From Methanospirillum lacunae (GTDB taxonomy: Archaea > Halobacteriota > Methanomicrobia > Methanomicrobiales > Methanospirillaceae), in NCBI RefSeq assembly GCF_046195335.1, contig NZ_CP176093.1: a DNA stretch of 64,000 nt; one strand, 5' to 3'. Position numbers and translations under genes: made by a program. The number at the start of each line of letters is the position of its first letter. The stretch's first letter is position 1. Below the pieces are notes generated by a model. The model searched no databases. It was not told the DNA's origin and was given only the letters and a program-made list of their open reading frames with translations. Below are positions 8,370 to 16,955 of this stretch, piece after piece.

Positions 8370-8924
8370 ATGCTCCCCATCGCTGTGGTCAATAATTATG
8401 GTCAATTTAACCATCTTATCTCAAGGGCCCTTCGAGATCTTGATATTGAATCAGTCTTGATTCCAAATACCACCCCTCCAGAGGAGATCTCATCAAGATT
8501 TCGTGGACTAATACTTGGTGGAGGGCCCGAGATCAGTCGTGCAGGTAGGTCTGCTGAATATCTAGACCTGCAAATACCGGTGCTTGGAATATGTCTCGGG
8601 CTTCATATCATCGCTACAAAATTTGGAGGAGAAGTGAAACCCGGACGCATGGGAGGGTATGGTGCAGTCACACTTTCAGTAATTGATCAGGATCAGATCC
8701 TTCAAGGCTATCCTGAATCTATGCAGGTATGGGCATCCCATGCTGATGAGGTAGTCAAAGCACCGCCCGGATTTATCAGACTTGCAACGTCTGATATCTG
8801 CGGAAATGAGGCACTGAGACATCAGGATCTTCCCATTTTTGGTGTCCAGTGGCATCCAGAGGTAAGTCATACATTTGAAGGTTACCGAATTTTTGAGAAT
8901 TTTGAAAAAATTTGCCAGGGTTGA
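8370..8924 (+). CDS. guaAA: GMP synthase glutaminase subunit (GuaA subunit A)
   Basis: A 184-residue class I glutamine amidotransferase of the split archaeal GMP synthase. The nucleophile Cys75 sits in GICLG and the catalytic His162 and Glu164 in WHPE. The length matches the stand-alone subunit A. It supplies ammonia to the separate ATP-pyrophosphatase subunit, which aminates XMP; that partner is not in this window. ATG 8370 follows a GAGGAG site. Its 3' end overlaps the next gene's likely TTG start. Confidence 0.92.
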   Translation: MLPIAVVNNYGQFNHLISRALRDLDIESVLIPNTTPPEEISSRFRGLILGGGPEISRAGRSAEYLDLQIPVLGICLGLHIIATKFGGEVKPGRMGGYGAVTLSVIDQDQILQGYPESMQVWASHADEVVKAPPGFIRLATSDICGNEALRHQDLPIFGVQWHPEVSHTFEGYRIFENFEKICQG

Positions 8925-9475
8925 ACAGAATTTCTGACCAGAACATATCCATAGAGATCAGAAAAACCCCTTTCACCTGTATGAGGTGCGGTGCATGTTG
9001 CAGGGAAATTGAACCGGGATCTAACCTTGTCCTGGTAAGTCCGGCAGAAGTCAGGGTGATTATGGCTGCCACATCACTCACCTTTGATGAGATTGCTGAA
9101 CCCTATCCGGATTTTATTCACGAAGGGAAGCGTAGATATACCCTTGGATGGGCGATCCGAAGGGATGGCAACAGATGCAAATTTCTTGGAGAACATGGTT
9201 GTTTAATTTACCAATCCCGCCCCTGGATATGCCGGACTTATCCATTTATGATAGATAATGAAAATCTGATGGTATCTCCCTGTAGTGGAATCGGGACTGG
9301 TACAGATGTAATGGATCCTGAGATAGTGAACAGATTCGTACAAGATTTAATAGACCGGCAACAAGCAGAGAAAGCCGAAGAAGAGCATATTGCGGAAGTT
9401 TTAACCCGAGAGCAGATCCCGGCCGGAAAACTGGTGGTCATCGACGGTGAAGGTATGAGGATTATGAATGGGTGA
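8912..9475 (+). CDS. YkgJ-family cysteine-cluster protein
   Basis: A protein of about 187 residues with the zinc/iron-chelating Cys cluster CMRCGACC near residue 25. A later CKFLGEHGC-x-IYQSRPWICRTYPF segment is typical of the YkgJ/CxxCxxCC family. These proteins are thought to bind Fe-S or Zn; the function is not settled. The likely start is TTG 8912, inside the last codons of guaA; TTG 8921 is an alternative. The last 8 bases overlap the following TraB gene, so the three genes are translationally coupled. The C-terminal 40 residues are charged and helical. Confidence 0.8.
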   Translation: MPGLNRISDQNISIEIRKTPFTCMRCGACCREIEPGSNLVLVSPAEVRVIMAATSLTFDEIAEPYPDFIHEGKRRYTLGWAIRRDGNRCKFLGEHGCLIYQSRPWICRTYPFMIDNENLMVSPCSGIGTGTDVMDPEIVNRFVQDLIDRQQAEKAEEEHIAEVLTREQIPAGKLVVIDGEGMRIMNG

Positions 9476-10673
9476 GATCAGGATTATTGGGACAGCACAT
9501 GTCTCGCAGAAGAGTGTCGACGAAGTAGTCGAAGCAATCGGGGAGTGGAACCCGGACGTAGTTGCTATTGAACTGGATCAGGGCAGATACAACGGCCTGA
9601 AACAACAACAACAGAACCCAGATATCGAAGAGATTCTACAGGCAAAAAACTTTAATCAACTCCTTATTCAATGGGTTCTGGCATACATCCAGCGAAAAAT
9701 TGGAATGGATGTGGGTGTTGAGCCCGGCGCTGAGATGAAAGCGGCCATCAAAGAGACAGAAGAAAAGGGAATTGAACTTGCCCTGATTGATCGGGATATC
9801 AGGGTGACCCTTCACCGGTTCTGGGCTTCCATGTCAATCCTGGAAAAACTGAAGATGTTTTATGCCCTTGCAGGGTCGCTTGTGGTGGCTGACGATGCAA
9901 GTGACATGATAGACATAGAAGAACTTAAAAAAGAGGACTTTGTCACAGTAGCAATGGATGAATTCCACAAATTCTCTCCCAGGGGAGCATACGCTTTAAT
10001 TTCAGAGCGTGATGCGTACATGTCTTATCATCTGATCAGACTTGGACAAACTCATGAACGGGTTCTTGCTGTTGTAGGTGCTGGTCACAGAAAAGGCATT
10101 GAAGGATTTCTTAAAGAACCAAACTCTCTTCCACCAATGGCTAATTTGGTAGAGACTATAAAAACACGGCCATGGGGGAAGATATTTGCAACTGCTGTTA
10201 TGATCGTCTTCGCCCTGATCATCCTGGCCATTGTTTTCTCAGGAGTCGGGACTGATGTGCTCATTCTTGCACTTATGTACTGGGTTGTCATTCATGGAAT
10301 CCCCACAATGGCATGCACTCTTCTCGCAGGTGGGCATCCCCTCTCAGCTATAACCGGATTTCTCGTCTCACCAATTTCTGCACTACATCCACTTATCGCA
10401 GCAGGATGGTTCTCAGCAATTGTTGAAGCAAAAATCAGAAAACCACGACCATCAGATGTGAAGAAGATCTTCTCAGCCGAGTCATTTGCGGAGATGCGAA
10501 AGATTCCACTCTTTAAGGTGGTGCTTGTCGCAGCACTTGCAAATGTCGGGAGCAGTATCGGTACATTTGCATACTTTATTTTCATCTTCCCGATCCTTGG
10601 GATTGATCCAGGCGTCCTTCTATCGACCGGTTTTGAAAATATGACTCATGCAATCACAAATCTGTTCGCATGA
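9468..10673 (+). CDS. TraB-domain membrane protein
   Basis: A 401-residue protein with an N-terminal TraB/PrgY domain (about 1-230) and a C-terminal membrane region with four or five helices. Seen motifs are GTAHVS at the start, a central Glu-rich helix with an ERD-x-YM segment, and GAGHRKG, the conserved His/Gly signatures of the TIKI/TraB superfamily of putative metalloproteases. In Enterococcus, family members suppress pheromone; in archaea the role is unknown. ATG 9468 overlaps the preceding YkgJ gene. A hairpin follows the stop. Confidence 0.88.
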   Translation: MGEIRIIGTAHVSQKSVDEVVEAIGEWNPDVVAIELDQGRYNGLKQQQQNPDIEEILQAKNFNQLLIQWVLAYIQRKIGMDVGVEPGAEMKAAIKETEEKGIELALIDRDIRVTLHRFWASMSILEKLKMFYALAGSLVVADDASDMIDIEELKKEDFVTVAMDEFHKFSPRGAYALISERDAYMSYHLIRLGQTHERVLAVVGAGHRKGIEGFLKEPNSLPPMANLVETIKTRPWGKIFATAVMIVFALIILAIVFSGVGTDVLILALMYWVVIHGIPTMACTLLAGGHPLSAITGFLVSPISALHPLIAAGWFSAIVEAKIRKPRPSDVKKIFSAESFAEMRKIPLFKVVLVAALANVGSSIGTFAYFIFIFPILGIDPGVLLSTGFENMTHAITNLFA

Positions 10674-10684
10674 TACCAAAATAG

Positions 10685-10714
10685 AAAAGGGTAAAGATGT
10701 CTTAATGCCCTTTT
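10685..10714 (+). terminator. Hairpin terminator after the TraB gene
   Basis: AAAAGGG and CCCTTTT form a 7-bp stem with a 16-base loop starting 12 bases after the stop codon. The right arm ends in four T residues. Confidence 0.5.
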
Positions 10715-10850
10715 CATCTCAATTTATTATAAAACCGGGTTGATCTCATTTTTTTTGTATAGGCACCTCATATTCTGAATTGGGAAAACCTGTAATCTGG
10801 AGAAATAATTAGGTATTTCAGACGTTTCATTTCAATATCCAGAAATCAAG

Positions 10851-11441
10851 ATGATAGATAACTATCCAATCCTAAAGACCACCAGGCTTGTACTAAGGAA
10901 ATTTCTTTATGAAGAGGCATGTATCGTAAAGGAACTTGCCGGGTCAGAAGAGGTTGCCCACGGCTGTATTAATATTCCTCACCCTTATATGCCCGGTTTG
11001 GCAGAGATCTGGATAGCCTCCCATGAGATATGGTACTCTGAGGGATCACAGGTGGTTTTTGCAGTAACACGGAAAGAAGATGGATGGATAATCGGTGCGG
11101 TTGGACTCACGCTTGAGCCCGAACATGCCCGTGCCGAGCTTGGATACTGGATAGGATTCCCATTCTGGAACCATGGATATGCAACCGAAGCAGCAGAAGC
11201 GGTCATTACATACGCATTTGATGAGTTACTTCTGCACCGGATAACCGCATCACATTTTGTACGAAACCTGGCATCTGGCAGAGTACTGGAGAAACTCGGA
11301 ATGAAAAAAGAAGGGCTACTCAGAGAGCATCTTCTGAAAGATGGAATCAGAGAGGATGTGATTATCAGAGGTATACTCAGAAGTGATGGGAGATCCTTTT
11401 CTGAAGAGATAAGAGCCAACTATTCAGGAGAAAGGACATGA
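10851..11441 (+). CDS. GNAT-family N-acetyltransferase (RimJ-like)
   Basis: A 196-residue acetyltransferase of the RimJ/RimL subgroup. It starts TTRLVLRKF, has a central ELGYWIGFPFWNHGYATEAA segment that matches the acetyl-CoA pyrophosphate-binding motif, and then NLASGRVLEKLGMKKEG, the C-terminal hallmark. Substrates in this group are protein N-termini or small amines; none can be assigned here. The stop overlaps the dph6 start (ATGA). ATG 10851 begins 178 bases after the previous gene and should carry the operon promoter. Confidence 0.88.
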   Translation: MIDNYPILKTTRLVLRKFLYEEACIVKELAGSEEVAHGCINIPHPYMPGLAEIWIASHEIWYSEGSQVVFAVTRKEDGWIIGAVGLTLEPEHARAELGYWIGFPFWNHGYATEAAEAVITYAFDELLLHRITASHFVRNLASGRVLEKLGMKKEGLLREHLLKDGIREDVIIRGILRSDGRSFSEEIRANYSGERT

Positions 11442-12118
11442 GACTGGCAGTTCTTCTTTCAGGAGGGAAGGATTCATTATACTCATGCTGGAAAGCAATG
11501 CAAACTGATGAAGTAGTCTGTCTTGTTACGATTCTATCAAAGAACACTGACAGTTACATGTTTCATACCCCAAACATCGAACTGACTCGTCTCCAGGCAG
11601 AAGCAGCAGAAATTCCATTGATCGAATATCAGACAGATGGTCAGGAAGAAGTCGAACTTGATGATCTCAAGGCTTCACTTCAGGAGGCTGTAAACCGATT
11701 TGATATTAATGGAATTGTTTCGGGTGCTATTCAATCGGTGTACCAGGCTGCACGTGTTCAGCGTATTTGTCTCGATTTGGGACTCTGGTCATTCAATCCA
11801 CTCTGGCTCTGCAATCAGGAAGAATACCTGCAGGAATTGATAGATAACCAATTTGAGATATATATTGCAGGAGTTTTCTCAGCACCATTTGATGAAACCT
11901 GGCTAGGTAGAAGGATGGACCCAAGATTTGTAACCCGGCTGATGTCAATCAGGGATAGATATGGTATCTCACTCACAGGTGAAGGGGGAGAATACGAAAG
12001 CTTTGTCTGTGATGCCCCCTTCTTCAAACGGCGTATCGTTATAACAGGATCAGAGATTATTTATAAAAACCATAACGGAAGATTCCTGATTACTGGAGCT
12101 GAGTTAGAGGTTAAATGA
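11438..12118 (+). CDS. dph6: Diphthine--ammonia ligase family protein
   Basis: A 226-residue PP-loop ATP pyrophosphatase. SGGKDS is at residues 8-13, followed by an internal GAIQSVYQAARVQ segment and the C-terminal GEGGEYESFVCDAPFF motif characteristic of the Dph6/MJ0570 family. The enzyme amidates diphthine on elongation factor 2, the last step of diphthamide synthesis, using ATP and ammonia. It overlaps the upstream acetyltransferase and the downstream glutaminase-like gene by 4 bases each, so all three are translationally coupled. Confidence 0.9.
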   Translation: MRLAVLLSGGKDSLYSCWKAMQTDEVVCLVTILSKNTDSYMFHTPNIELTRLQAEAAEIPLIEYQTDGQEEVELDDLKASLQEAVNRFDINGIVSGAIQSVYQAARVQRICLDLGLWSFNPLWLCNQEEYLQELIDNQFEIYIAGVFSAPFDETWLGRRMDPRFVTRLMSIRDRYGISLTGEGGEYESFVCDAPFFKRRIVITGSEIIYKNHNGRFLITGAELEVK

Positions 12119-12690
12119 TCGCGATCCTTGACTGTACTAGGCAGGATCTTTCCCTGCTTAAGCGTGAATTTGTAAGCCCGATTATAATCATAACACAGAT
12201 CGCCGGATTTAGAACTATTGTTCTCCCGCTAGCTACACTCAAGAGACCTAGTAACCTAAAGGGGATTATCCTAACAGGTACTTCACTGATGGATGACCAT
12301 TACCTCACCATAGGACTCCCTGAATGGGTATTGGAATGGGCCGGCCCTGTACTCGGAATTTGTGCAGGGATGCAATTGATTACAATAGCCAGTGGGGGAA
12401 GGCTCATCCCGTCAGAGGCGATAGGAATGACAGAGATAAGATGTGTAAACGGAGATCAGCTCCTTGATGGAAAAGAACAGTTCACCGGGTGGGAACTACA
12501 CCGCTCAGGTGTTGAAATATCAGGGAATGTAACTGTCCTCGCCAGGTCTGAAGCAGGGATACAGATGATACGAACCAACGACCGTCCTTGGTACGGTGTT
12601 CTATTCCATCCAGAAGTCAGGAATGAATGGATTATCACAAACTTTCTGAACATTTGCAGCAAACAAGAACAATATCTAGATCCTGTTTAA
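12115..12690 (+). CDS. Class I glutamine amidotransferase-like protein
   Basis: A 191-residue stand-alone glutaminase fold. Cys83 lies in GICAGMQ, and His165 and Glu167 in FHPEV, so the triad is complete. It is distinct in sequence from the GMP-synthase subunit at 8.4 kb. The synthetase partner is not obvious. Its start overlaps the stop of dph6, so ammonia channelling to Dph6 is an attractive but unproven idea. It could also serve another amination or cleave gamma-glutamyl compounds. Confidence 0.82.
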   Translation: MIAILDCTRQDLSLLKREFVSPIIIITQIAGFRTIVLPLATLKRPSNLKGIILTGTSLMDDHYLTIGLPEWVLEWAGPVLGICAGMQLITIASGGRLIPSEAIGMTEIRCVNGDQLLDGKEQFTGWELHRSGVEISGNVTVLARSEAGIQMIRTNDRPWYGVLFHPEVRNEWIITNFLNICSKQEQYLDPV

Positions 12691-12792
12691 ATGTCTAATT
12701 ATCAATTCAAACAGCCAGAGTATATCATCAATAAGATCCAGATATTACACAGTTCTTAATAAACATGTCACAAGAGACACAGAGGAGATCAA

Positions 12793-13245
12793 TTGGCAGA
12801 AGATAAAATATCACAACGAAAAGAGGATCTTCTCGAGGTAATTTTTGAAATAGTACAGGAGAAGGGGTATGCAAAATCACGTGACATCGCAGCAGCCCTT
12901 CAGATAACTCCAGCGACGGTAACCGATGGTTTTAAACGTCTTTCTGATGCAGGTCTGGTAAATTACGAGCCATATGGGGGTGTTACGCTTACCGATGCAG
13001 GATCCCGTATTGCCAGAAGGACCAAAGATTCGCATCTCATCATCAGAAGACTACTCGAACTTGCAGGAGTGGAAGCTCAGACAGCAGACCGTGAAGCCTG
13101 CATCATGGAACACGGACTCTCCCCAGATTCTTGCGATAAACTTACCCGCGTTGTGACTTTCATAGAAGAATGCCTATCTGATAGCAAAATGAATCATCGA
13201 TTCAGGGAGATCATGAAGGATCCTAAAGATACGATGAATCATTAA
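12793..13245 (+). CDS. DtxR/MntR-family metal-dependent transcriptional regulator
   Basis: A 150-residue repressor with a winged HTH (residues ~10-70; SRDIAAAL then TVTDGFKRL) and the helical dimerisation domain. The metal-binding pattern is visible: His in KDSHLII and Asp/Glu/Cys/Glu/His in DREACIMEH, as in DtxR-type sites. There is no SH3-like extension. The likely start is TTG 12793, five bases after a GAGGAG site; no in-frame ATG fits the family N-terminus. It would sense Fe2+ or Mn2+. A Mn2+ exporter-like gene lies 2.5 kb downstream, which may be coincidence. Confidence 0.88.
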   Translation: MAEDKISQRKEDLLEVIFEIVQEKGYAKSRDIAAALQITPATVTDGFKRLSDAGLVNYEPYGGVTLTDAGSRIARRTKDSHLIIRRLLELAGVEAQTADREACIMEHGLSPDSCDKLTRVVTFIEECLSDSKMNHRFREIMKDPKDTMNH

Positions 13246-13287
13246 TAAAAGCCGCTCATAAATCGCCAAAAGAGTGATATCGAACCC

Positions 13288-13295
13288 TTTTTTTT
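13288..13295 (+). terminator. Oligo-T terminator after the DtxR gene
   Basis: Eight T residues in a row lie 43 bases after the stop codon, a typical archaeal termination signal. Confidence 0.45.
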
Positions 13296-14075
13296 CATAT
13301 ACACGTCGTTTTGCAGAGTTGTGAACAGGGATCAGATCTTGATTAAAAAAGATCAGAGTGGAAACAATTTTGAAACACTTCCTGAACCGCTTGATGATAC
13401 GCACTAAAGGTATACCGAAAACAGAAAACCCAGAATTAAATCCGGTACAGAAATCAGGCGAACACTTCCTGAGAACAATCCGGGTTACTATCGGGTGTGG
13501 AAACTGGACATATCAGTAAAGAGAAAGGTTGTAAACAGGAATCCCTGACGGGATGCAATCAGGGGGGATGGGAATGATGTAATCCATCTCCACGGTCATA
13601 TGGAACGCCGGGGGGTCATCCGGATCTGACACGTGCTGTCTGGTGGGGTTGATGTGTCTGGTAGGTGATCCATGAATGCAGAACGGGGGCCCGTGGGTCG
13701 AACCACCCGATGCAACAGTTGTTATGGAGACCGGTTTTGCCGGCCGGATCGTATATCCGGAAACCGACGTCACGTATACCACTCAGGAGATGAATCTTAT
13801 GCGGATATTCCTGTTTACAGACCTTCGAGGCAACACTCCTGATATCCGGGGGTATTGACCTCTGAATCAATGGTCAGTAGATGGGGGGTTAAAGTTTGCC
13901 CTATTCGGGTTAATTATTGAAACACAGTGATATTTTAGCGACGATTCGCTATGAGAAAAAAAGAAACACACAATTCAGGTTCAGAAAAAACATCCAATGT
14001 CCAGAGAGTTCAAGGAAAATATGTTATAATGCCTACATTTTAAGAAATAAGATATTAAATTGGATTTAAGTTAAA
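13296..14075. other. Gene-poor stretch with a GC-rich island
   Basis: No convincing gene is seen. Bases about 13530-13860 are clearly more GC-rich than the surroundings. They hold two weak overlapping reading frames, 89 residues on the minus strand (13513-13782) and 60 on the plus strand (13676-13858), neither with a recognisable family or good start. A CCCTGA/TCAGGG hairpin lies near 13547-13568 and a perfect TAGCGA/TCGCTA hairpin at 13936-13951. The island could be a decayed gene or a structured RNA. Confidence 0.4.
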
Positions 14076-14098
14076 AATACTGATATAATATCAGTATT
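14076..14098. promoter_or_regulatory. 23-bp perfect palindrome containing a TATA-like core
   Basis: AATACTGATAT and its exact reverse complement flank one central A. The centre reads TATAATAT, so a regulator bound here would cover a TATA box for the transcription unit that follows. Confidence 0.5.
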
Positions 14099-14190
14099 GC
14101 GAGAAAGCCACTGCCATTCGGCTTCACTCCTTACCGGGTGGTTTTACGTAGACACACATGGGATGCGTGGAAAATACGCATGATTTTTGT
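14099..14190 (+). ncRNA. Candidate small RNA gene
   Basis: About 90 bases of higher GC content follow the palindromic TATA region directly. They can form a GCC...GGC and a CCAC...GTGG pairing, and end with a perfect 6-bp hairpin (ATGCGT/ACGCAT, loop of 7, 14163-14181) followed by a T-run at 14184-14188. No open frame of sense length lies inside. The layout TATA, structured body, hairpin and U-tract fits a short non-coding RNA. I recognise no family (not tRNA, SRP or RNase P RNA). Confidence 0.35.
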
Positions 14191-14300
14191 CTAGCGGTAT
14201 TTAAAAATCAAAGATTTTTATCTCGACCACCGATTCAGATAGGGGTTGAAGTTCGCACTACATACCCATGCCCATCATTATTAAAACGGATAAAAAAGTT

Positions 14301-15707
14301 TCAGGGTTTGGATACTCCGTCTTGTCTGATTGAATCGATCAAAGCTGCAGATGTATTCAGAATTTTTAATATTTCGTCTTGAGATACGTCTCCTTCGGGT
14401 GAAATAATAGCCTTTACAGCATTTTCAGTCACATTTCGGACCTCATTAGCATACTGACCCTTTTCAGCACTCACTCCGATCCGCATGCTTTCAGGTAATG
14501 CACGGTTGAATGGATTCATATTGAGATATGGATACGAGTCAAGCACAGTAAGGAGGGCAGGCTGATGACCAGACTTTGCCATAGAAAATTGCACTACTGG
14601 AGAGTAGAGCCAGGTCAGAAATTCTTTTGCACGGTCTTGCGATCCACCTTTGAGAAGTCCAATCCCGTCAATCCGTACCGTTATTGCTCTAAAGGATCCA
14701 TCTGCAGTGATCTCACCAGGAAGGGGGATGTACCCAAATGAGAGATTTTGCTTTTCAGCAGCTGTCTGAATATCAGGGAACTGTGAAAACCATGTGATAC
14801 CCACAGCAATGGTTCCTGAATTCAGAGCATTTGCAACATCTTTGTCCCCCCATTTCTCTGCCCCAACAGGTTCATACCTGGAAAGATTACGCATAGCAGT
14901 CATAGCCATCACAGTCTTGCTGCTATTCCATGTTCCTGCAGCCTTGCCAGAAGAAGCCCCGAATATATCAGATCCATATGAGGTGACAATACTAAGCCAA
15001 GGAGAAGAAATGGGATCAGATCCACCAAGACCTGCAAATCCTATTCCAGACAGATTTGTAGAATTACGGGAGAAAAATTCTGCGATGTCTCTCAGTTCAC
15101 TATAGCGTCCCGGTACTCCGAGAGGGTATCCATAGGTTGTACAAAAAGATTCAGACTCATTTGGATCATCCAGTAGATCAGACCTGTACACAATACCTAG
15201 CGCATCCTGGCTGAATGGAAGGGCATAAATTGTGCCTGAATGCTCAGGATATTCACCTACCATATTGAGAGACGGCCTTTCCATTACACTCCAATTGACT
15301 GTGGAGTTGGTGCTTAAAAAGGTATTAAGTGAGTCCAATCGGTCTTCTGAGGCATAAAAAGGAATGCGACTTATGCCAGCAATAAGGAGGTCACCTTTTT
15401 GATAAGATGCTCCATCATCGCCAGTACTTTGGACCTGTTTTATTGAAACTGAAACACCAGTCTTGTTCTCATACTCACGACCAAGATTCTGTACCATACC
15501 CAAAGCATGAGGGTCATCAACAAGAATTGTGAGACCAGTATTATTAGGATTATTAGATAATATTGGAGATGTGGTACATCCGCACATAAGCAGGAAAAAA
15601 ACAAGGATAACAAAAGGTGAGAGAATTAAAAATGGTCTGCATTTCAAGATACGTTTCCATATTGAAGAGCATATAAATATTGCAGAGTCTGTTTTTGATT
15701 GATTCAT
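14301..15707 (-). CDS. Extracellular solute-binding lipoprotein (sugar-type family 1)
   Basis: A 468-residue secreted protein with a long basic N-region, a hydrophobic helix and a lipobox-like LLMCGC near residue 45, so it is probably lipid-anchored outside the cell. The rest resembles family 1 ABC solute-binding proteins: a YALPFSQDALGIVYRSDLL segment and a C-terminal FLTWLYSPVVQF motif, typical of maltose/glycerol-phosphate type binders. ATG 15707 is chosen because GGAGGTT lies at the right distance. It ends the TPR-mntP-lipoprotein run. No ABC permease or ATPase gene is adjacent, which is unusual. Confidence 0.82.
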   Translation of the reverse strand: MNQSKTDSAIFICSSIWKRILKCRPFLILSPFVILVFFLLMCGCTTSPILSNNPNNTGLTILVDDPHALGMVQNLGREYENKTGVSVSIKQVQSTGDDGASYQKGDLLIAGISRIPFYASEDRLDSLNTFLSTNSTVNWSVMERPSLNMVGEYPEHSGTIYALPFSQDALGIVYRSDLLDDPNESESFCTTYGYPLGVPGRYSELRDIAEFFSRNSTNLSGIGFAGLGGSDPISSPWLSIVTSYGSDIFGASSGKAAGTWNSSKTVMAMTAMRNLSRYEPVGAEKWGDKDVANALNSGTIAVGITWFSQFPDIQTAAEKQNLSFGYIPLPGEITADGSFRAITVRIDGIGLLKGGSQDRAKEFLTWLYSPVVQFSMAKSGHQPALLTVLDSYPYLNMNPFNRALPESMRIGVSAEKGQYANEVRNVTENAVKAIISPEGDVSQDEILKILNTSAALIDSIRQDGVSKP

Positions 15708-15711
15708 AGTT

Positions 15712-16272
15712 TTAACCTCCAATAATATGTTCAGCAAGGATCTTCAGACCTATAAAGATCAGAACAATCCCACCAATTATCTCGGCTTTTGAGCCAATAT
15801 GATCGCCAAAACGCTCACCGATTAAAAACCCGGCCCCAGACATTACAACAGCGCAAACCCCAATTATAAGAGCAGGGATCAGAATCTGAACCTTCAATAC
15901 TGCCAAGGAGAGTCCTACAGCGAGTGCGTCAATGCTTGTGGCAACAGCTAGGAGAAGTAGAACTGATACTGAGTAAAAATCGATTCCTTTCTCATCAGAA
16001 TCGGATAAACCTTCCTGAATCATTTTTCCCCCGATGATTCCCAGAAGAATTGCAGCGATCCAATGGTCAAAAGGTTCAATCCATGCGATGATGAATGAAC
16101 CTCCTGCCCATCCCAGCAGTGTCATACCTGTCTGAAACAGGCCAAATAAAATTGCAATTCTGGATATGACCGATAATCGACTCTCACGAACTGCTATTCC
16201 GGCAGCTATTGAGACCGCGAAACAGTCCATCCCGAGGCCGACAGCTATTGCGAGTAGACTGATAAAATCCAC
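15712..16272 (-). CDS. mntP: MntP-like manganese efflux pump
   Basis: A 186-residue membrane protein with six helices. It carries the two MntP signatures: GLGMDCFAVSIAAG in the first helix and TSIDALAVGLSLA in the fourth, each with a membrane-embedded Asp. Family members export Mn2+. The likely start is GTG 16272, preceded by GGAGTGA. The gene starts 4 bases after the TPR gene's stop and ends 4 bases before the lipoprotein start, so the three genes form an operon. In bacteria mntP is often under MntR control; a DtxR-type gene is nearby but not adjacent. Confidence 0.92.
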   Translation of the reverse strand: MDFISLLAIAVGLGMDCFAVSIAAGIAVRESRLSVISRIAILFGLFQTGMTLLGWAGGSFIIAWIEPFDHWIAAILLGIIGGKMIQEGLSDSDEKGIDFYSVSVLLLLAVATSIDALAVGLSLAVLKVQILIPALIIGVCAVVMSGAGFLIGERFGDHIGSKAEIIGGIVLIFIGLKILAEHIIGG

Positions 16273-16276
16273 ACTG

Positions 16277-16879
16277 TCACTCCAGAATCATACGGGATGC
16301 ATTGGTGAGCCGACTATCTATTTTGGAAGCTGTAACAAATGCAAGATCAGCACGGTCATTAAGGTTCATAGCCGCAAGGATTACTCCTGCATTGAACCAT
16401 ATCTTGGGCATGGTTGGGAATTTAGTCAGAGCTTTTTCGATGGCACCAAGTGCTGCCTCATAATCACCAAGTTTATAAAAGAGTACAGCCAGGTAATGCC
16501 ATCTGATAGAACAATCATCGAAATCCTCAGGGACCAGAGCCAGATCACGAATCGCTTCTGTACTCATTCCTAGTTTATAGTGAACAAAACCTCGTCGAAA
16601 GAGGTATTCTGGATTTTCTGGCTGTTGCCTGACCAGTACTTCAAAATCGATTAAAGCTAACTGATAATCTCCTGCTTCAAGATGACACATCCCTCTATAG
16701 TAAAGAATGTCAAAATCATCAATACCCCCATCAATAGCCTGAGAAAAATATGGGCAGGCCGCTTTCAGATCTCCATCGCGGTACTTTTTTAGGCCCATAA
16801 TATAGGCCTGCTTTGCCGGACTAGATCCTTCAGAGTTCATTCCTGACTGCATGCACTTGGGGGTACTGTACGGCTGCAT
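16277..16879 (-). CDS. TPR-repeat protein
   Basis: A 200-residue soluble helical protein with about four tetratricopeptide repeats, recognised by the pattern G-Y/D-Y-x-x-A with periodic hydrophobics (AGDYQLALIDFE, LGDYEAALGAIE, LGMSTEAIRDLA). Such proteins act as binding scaffolds. No signal peptide is present. The start at 16879 is the longest option; ATG 16852 or 16840 would remove a Cys-containing leader. It is cotranscribed with mntP downstream. No specific role can be assigned. Confidence 0.78.
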   Translation of the reverse strand: MQPYSTPKCMQSGMNSEGSSPAKQAYIMGLKKYRDGDLKAACPYFSQAIDGGIDDFDILYYRGMCHLEAGDYQLALIDFEVLVRQQPENPEYLFRRGFVHYKLGMSTEAIRDLALVPEDFDDCSIRWHYLAVLFYKLGDYEAALGAIEKALTKFPTMPKIWFNAGVILAAMNLNDRADLAFVTASKIDSRLTNASRMILE

Positions 16880-16955
16880 CCTATTTGGTTATGGTCCTGA
16901 TGAGACAACAACCATAACAGGCCCCATCATATCTCGAGATATATAAAATTACAAA

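Noticed and set aside
13676..13720. GGTTCGACC on the minus strand, resembling a tRNA T-loop
   Set aside because: The bases around it do not form a 7-bp acceptor stem, anticodon arm or D-arm, so it is not a tRNA.
13513..13858. Weak 89- and 60-codon frames in the GC-rich island
   Set aside because: They overlap on opposite strands, have no good start or ribosome-binding site and no recognisable motif. They are kept only as part of the unexplained stretch.
13246..14300. RNase P or SRP RNA
   Set aside because: The conserved blocks of either RNA (for example the RNase P CR-I core or the SRP helix 8 motif) are not present.
14158..14382. 74-codon plus-strand frame
   Set aside because: It begins inside the candidate RNA hairpin and runs antisense into the lipoprotein gene, with no family resemblance.
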